DNA from: Tepidimonas taiwanensis
GTDB taxonomy: Bacteria > Pseudomonadota > Gammaproteobacteria > Burkholderiales > Burkholderiaceae_C
Reading direction: 5' to 3'
Length of the DNA stretch: 64,000 nt
Assembly: GCF_020162115.1 (NCBI RefSeq)
Contig: NZ_CP083911.1
Location: 2,686,001-2,750,000, forward strand
The translations under genes were made by a program, and so were the position numbers. Positions 60,956 through 64,000 of the stretch are shown here, one piece after another. Numbering within the stretch: position 1 is the first letter of the stretch; each line of letters opens with the position of its first letter. The notes beneath the pieces were generated by a model that was given only the letters and a program-made list of their open reading frames with translations, ran no database searches and was not told where the DNA came from.

Positions 60956-61624
60956 TCACGCGTGCGTGATCCAGTCGCGGTGCTCCGGTGCCGTCAGGTG
61001 GGGCAGCGCGTTGAAGCTCACCAGTGCGCAGCGCTTGGGGGTGTGCGCGACCTCGCTGACCGCGGTGTTGCGGATGCGCAGGTTGAGCTCGATGGTCGTC
61101 TCCGGCGGCGCGCCCAGCAGGTGGCCCACCAGCGTCGCGATCGGCCCGCCGCTGCTGACGACCAGCACGTCGCCCGTGTGCGCGCGCCGCACATGTTCGA
61201 GCAGCGCCACCGCCTCGCGGCGGAACGTTTCGTAATCGGGCATGCCGCGCGGCGAGATCACCCCGTCCATCCACTGCCGCAGCGCATCGCGCAACAGCCG
61301 GAAGTGCGCGCGGTACCCGTCGGGCGTGTGCGGATCTCCCGGGGGCGGGGCATGCAGCGCCTCGATCAGCGCGGCGCTGTCGTATTCATCCAGTCCGGGC
61401 CAGACCTGGGCCTCTAGCGCCTCTCCCCATCCCTCCCGGATCGCCTGCCACGTCTCCTGGTGCCGGCGCAGCGTTCCCGTGTACACGGCCTCAAAGCGCT
61501 GGCCGTGCGCGCGCCAGTGCTCGCCCAGCCGCCGCCCCTGCTGCCAGCCCAGCGGGCTCAGCCGGTCGTAGTCGTCGCTGCCGAAAGACGCCTGCCCGTG
61601 CCGCACGAGGTGGATCGTTCCCAT
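60956..61624 (-). CDS. Histidine phosphatase family protein
   Basis: Phosphoglycerate-mutase-like phosphatase of 222 residues from the ATG at 61624 (61633 is an alternative). The phospho-histidine motif LVRHGQASFGSDDY lies at about 5-18, and VVSSGGPIATLV near 165 carries the SGG-type C-terminal motif where a second histidine is common but is replaced here by Gly/Gly-Pro context. Substrate unknown. Gaps on both sides (105 and 224 bases) show nothing definite. Confidence 0.85.
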   Translation of the reverse strand: MGTIHLVRHGQASFGSDDYDRLSPLGWQQGRRLGEHWRAHGQRFEAVYTGTLRRHQETWQAIREGWGEALEAQVWPGLDEYDSAALIEALHAPPPGDPHTPDGYRAHFRLLRDALRQWMDGVISPRGMPDYETFRREAVALLEHVRRAHTGDVLVVSSGGPIATLVGHLLGAPPETTIELNLRIRNTAVSEVAHTPKRCALVSFNALPHLTAPEHRDWITHA

Positions 61625-61848
61625 GCGCGGCATTCTCGGCTGCTGTCGTGCAGTCGCCCGTCACGCGGGCGACGCGCGCCGATGTCCCGGTCCAGCCGCC
61701 CACCGTTTTGGGATACGGGGGCACCCCGGTCGGGCGCCACTCAGGCTCCGGCGTGTGCCCTCGCCCCGGTTACACCCTATCCGCACCCGACAGCGCGGCG
61801 GCACGGCGAGCCGGAAGGCGCGGATCGCGACCCGGGCCCAGCGCCCGG

Positions 61849-62493
61849 TCAGACGGCAGGGGCCCGGATCCCGCTCGCCAGCATCCACATGCCCGTCAAC
61901 GCCAGCGCACCCGCCATCAGCCGGTTGAACACGCGCAGCCGCCGCCCGATCGGTCGCCCATCGACGATGGGGCCCGCCAGCCACCCGCGCAGCACCGACC
62001 CCACCAGCGCATAGGTCAGGTTGCTGCTGAACGCGTACACGACCATCACGGGCAGCACCAGCCAGAAGCGCCCCCACGCCTGGGGGTGCCCGGCGATCCA
62101 GCCGGCCACGATGGACAGCGCCAGCATCCACGCCTTGATATTGAGGAACTGCAGACCCACCCCGCGCACGAACGATATCCGCAGTCCTTCTGTGCGGGCC
62201 TGTGTCAGCGTCGACGCCCGCGCCAGGCGCCAGGCCAGCCAAAGCAGATACCCCACGCCCCCCCATAGGATCCCCAGCCGCAGCGCCGGCACCGCCAGCA
62301 CCACCGCCCCCAGCCCCGCGGCGCACAACGCCAGCAGCAGGGTCCAACCCACCGGCACCGCGCACACGAACGGCAGCGCCCGCCGCAGGCCGCCGTTGGC
62401 CGCGAGCGCGGTGGACAGCGTGGTGTTCGGTCCCGGGGTAAAGCTGGTCACCGTCGCCAGTGTGATGAGCGCCAGAAATTCGCTCGCGCTCAT
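61849..62493 (-). CDS. LysE-family amino acid exporter
   Basis: Inner-membrane exporter of 214 residues with five to six membrane segments; begins with FLALITLATVTSFTPGPNTT, the family hallmark, and has VGLQFLNIKAWMLALSIVAG in the middle. Substrate unknown (amino acids or homoserine lactones are typical). Its ATG overlaps the stop of the ABC-F gene by 4 bases, so it is translationally coupled to it. Confidence 0.92.
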   Translation of the reverse strand: MSASEFLALITLATVTSFTPGPNTTLSTALAANGGLRRALPFVCAVPVGWTLLLALCAAGLGAVVLAVPALRLGILWGGVGYLLWLAWRLARASTLTQARTEGLRISFVRGVGLQFLNIKAWMLALSIVAGWIAGHPQAWGRFWLVLPVMVVYAFSSNLTYALVGSVLRGWLAGPIVDGRPIGRRLRVFNRLMAGALALTGMWMLASGIRAPAV

Positions 62494-64000
62494 CGGGCCT
62501 CCCGGGGGGTGGCGGCCGGCGCGGGCGCGCCGTTCGGGTCGTCTTTCGTCAGCGCTTCGAGCGCCTCCCAGCGCTCCAGCGCCGCCATCAGTTCCTGCTC
62601 GATGGCGCCGTGCCGTTGTGCCAGCGTCTGCGCCTGCTGCGGATCACGGCCGTAGAGGGTGCCGTCGGCCAGTGCGGCCTCGATCGCGCGCTGCTCGGCT
62701 TCGAGCGCCTCGATGCGCGCCGGCAGTCCGTCCAGCTCCCGCCGCTCTTTGTAACCCAGCCGGCGGCGCGCCGGTGCGGAAGCGCCGTGGGGTGCCGGCT
62801 CCGCCCCCTCCGGCGCCGCGCGGGGGGAGCGGCGTGGGACCGCGGCCTCGCCGGTTGCCGGGACGGCCGTGTCCGCCTCTCGCCAGGCCGACGGCCATAC
62901 CGGCACGCGTCCGTGCAGCCGCATCGACTGCGCCATCCAGTCCTCCACACCGCCCTCGTACTCGCGCCAGACGCCATCGCCCTCGAACACCAGCGTGCTC
63001 GTTACCACCGCGTCCAGAAAGCGCCGGTCGTGGCTCACCAGAAACACCGTTCCCGTGTACGCCGCCAGCCGCTGCTCCAGCAGCTCCAGCGTGTCGATGT
63101 CCAGATCGTTGGTCGGCTCGTCCAGCACCAGCACGTTCGCCGGGCGCGCGAACAGCCGTGCCAGCAGCAGGCGATTGCGCTCGCCACCCGACAGCGATCG
63201 CACCGGCCGCTGCGCGTGCGCGGGCGAAAACAAAAAGTCCGCCAGGTAACTGCGCACGTGTGTGCGCCGACCCTCCCATTCGATCCACTCGCTGCCCGGG
63301 CTGATGAAATCCTCCAGCGTGGCGTCCAGGTTCAGCGCCGCGCGCAGTTGGTCGAAATACGCCACGGTCAACTGGCTGCCCAGCCGCACGCGCCCGGTGT
63401 CGGGTGCCAGCTCGCCCAGCAGCAGTCGCAACAGCGTCGTCTTGCCGGCCCCGTTGGGGCCGATCACGCCGATCTTGTCCCCGCGCAGCACCGTCGTCGT
63501 CAGGTCGCGCACGACGGTCACGCGCTGCTCGCCCTCGCCGAACGACAGGCTCACGTTCTCCAGCTCGGCCACCAGCCGCGCACTGGCCTGTCCGCGCACC
63601 AGCTCCAGCCGCACCTGCCCCAGCGCCTCGCGTCGCGCCGCGCGGGCCTGCCGCAGCTGCTGCAGCCGCTCGATGCGCGCCTGCGCCCGCGTGCGGCGGG
63701 CCTCGACCCCTTTGCGGATCCACGCTTCTTCCTGCGCGAGCAGCCGATCGGCCTTCGCCTGCACCACCGCCTCCTGGGCCAGCTGCTCCGCCTTGAGCGC
63801 CTCGTAGCGACCGTAGTTGCCGGGGTAGTCCCGTAGGCGCCCGCGATCCAGCTCGACGATGCGCGTCGTCACCCGATCCAGAAAATACCGGTCGTGGCTC
63901 ACCACCACCACGCTGCCGCGAAACGCCAGCAGGTGCTCGGCCAGCCAGTCGATCGCGTCGATGTCCAGGTGGTTCGTCGGTTCGTCGAGCAGCAGCACGT
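62490..64000 (-). CDS. uup: ABC-F family ATPase Uup, partial (N-terminus beyond window)
   Basis: Cytoplasmic two-ATPase-domain protein acting on ribosomes or DNA; truncated by the window edge, with about 503 C-terminal residues visible. The first visible motif is the Walker B LLLDEPTNHLD of domain 1. Then come the interdomain linker, domain 2 with Walker A GPNGAGKTTLLRLL, signature LSGGERNRLLLARL and Walker B VLVLDEPTNDLDID, and a charged C-terminal helical domain (about the last 90 residues) typical of Uup and absent from EttA. It is followed by a 4-base overlap with lysE. Confidence 0.9.
   Translation of the reverse strand, partial: VLLLDEPTNHLDIDAIDWLAEHLLAFRGSVVVVSHDRYFLDRVTTRIVELDRGRLRDYPGNYGRYEALKAEQLAQEAVVQAKADRLLAQEEAWIRKGVEARRTRAQARIERLQQLRQARAARREALGQVRLELVRGQASARLVAELENVSLSFGEGEQRVTVVRDLTTTVLRGDKIGVIGPNGAGKTTLLRLLLGELAPDTGRVRLGSQLTVAYFDQLRAALNLDATLEDFISPGSEWIEWEGRRTHVRSYLADFLFSPAHAQRPVRSLSGGERNRLLLARLFARPANVLVLDEPTNDLDIDTLELLEQRLAAYTGTVFLVSHDRRFLDAVVTSTLVFEGDGVWREYEGGVEDWMAQSMRLHGRVPVWPSAWREADTAVPATGEAAVPRRSPRAAPEGAEPAPHGASAPARRRLGYKERRELDGLPARIEALEAEQRAIEAALADGTLYGRDPQQAQTLAQRHGAIEQELMAALERWEALEALTKDDPNGAPAPAATPREAR

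Overview
The window reads as a chromosomal segment of a GC-rich betaproteobacterium, most likely order Burkholderiales (the ribosomal proteins, RpoA, SecDF and the smf/lysM-def-fmt layout look like Comamonadaceae and relatives; a Tepidimonas/Caldimonas-like genus is only a guess). Nearly every base is coding, starts are a mix of ATG, GTG and a few TTG, and ATGA-type 4-nt overlaps are frequent. No insertion sequence, phage gene or CRISPR array was seen.

Region 1 (1-9257): the distal spc and complete alpha ribosomal operons, rplN-rplX-rplE-rpsN-rpsH-rplF-rplR-rpsE-rpmD-rplO-secY-infA-rpmJ-rpsM-rpsK-rpsD-rpoA-rplQ, followed by an initiator tRNA whose promoter lies inside the end of rplQ, and a strong terminator shared by both. 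A promoter-like and a terminator-like element overlap just before the long rpsD leader. Region 2 (9396-11230, minus): a low-molecular-weight phosphatase translationally coupled to a CaiB/BaiF CoA-transferase.

Region 3 (about 11.3-30.3 kb): a compact sugar-catabolism cluster. gtsABCD (glucose ABC importer), a Gfo/Idh/MocA oxidoreductase and glk run on the plus strand and meet convergently the minus-strand series frk-zwf-pgl-edd-eda-pgi-hexR, the Entner-Doudoroff route with its repressor. Divergent from frk is a second sugar importer (frcBCA type) with a ROK-family regulator. Together: glucose enters by Gts and is phosphorylated by Glk; fructose probably enters by Frc, is phosphorylated by Frk and turned into glucose-6-P by Pgi; Zwf-Pgl-Edd-Eda then yield pyruvate and glyceraldehyde-3-P. 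Two HexR-like sites flank or overlap a zwf promoter.

Region 4 (30.2-33.0 kb, minus): a TctDE-like two-component system and a MarC-family membrane protein. Region 5 (33.3-41.5 kb, plus): a large fused indolepyruvate ferredoxin oxidoreductase-type enzyme, an EamA transporter, and yajC-secD-secF. Region 6 (41.5-52.5 kb): dprA and a LysM protein, divergent def-fmt-azlC-azlD, a hybrid histidine kinase coupled to a small secreted molybdopterin-fold protein without any cysteine, a Rep/UvrD helicase, and an AEC transporter. Region 7 (52.6-64.0 kb): priA, hemE, a DsbD/ScsB-like reductase, cyclopropane fatty acid synthase, a creatininase-family protein, a histidine phosphatase, a LysE exporter and the C-terminal part of an ABC-F protein (Uup) that runs off the window.

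No intergenic gap exceeds about 300 bases. The most interesting items are regulatory (zwf/HexR, the frk-frcB divergent region, tRNA-fMet promoter, rpsD leader) and the cysteine-free molybdopterin-fold protein paired with a hybrid kinase.
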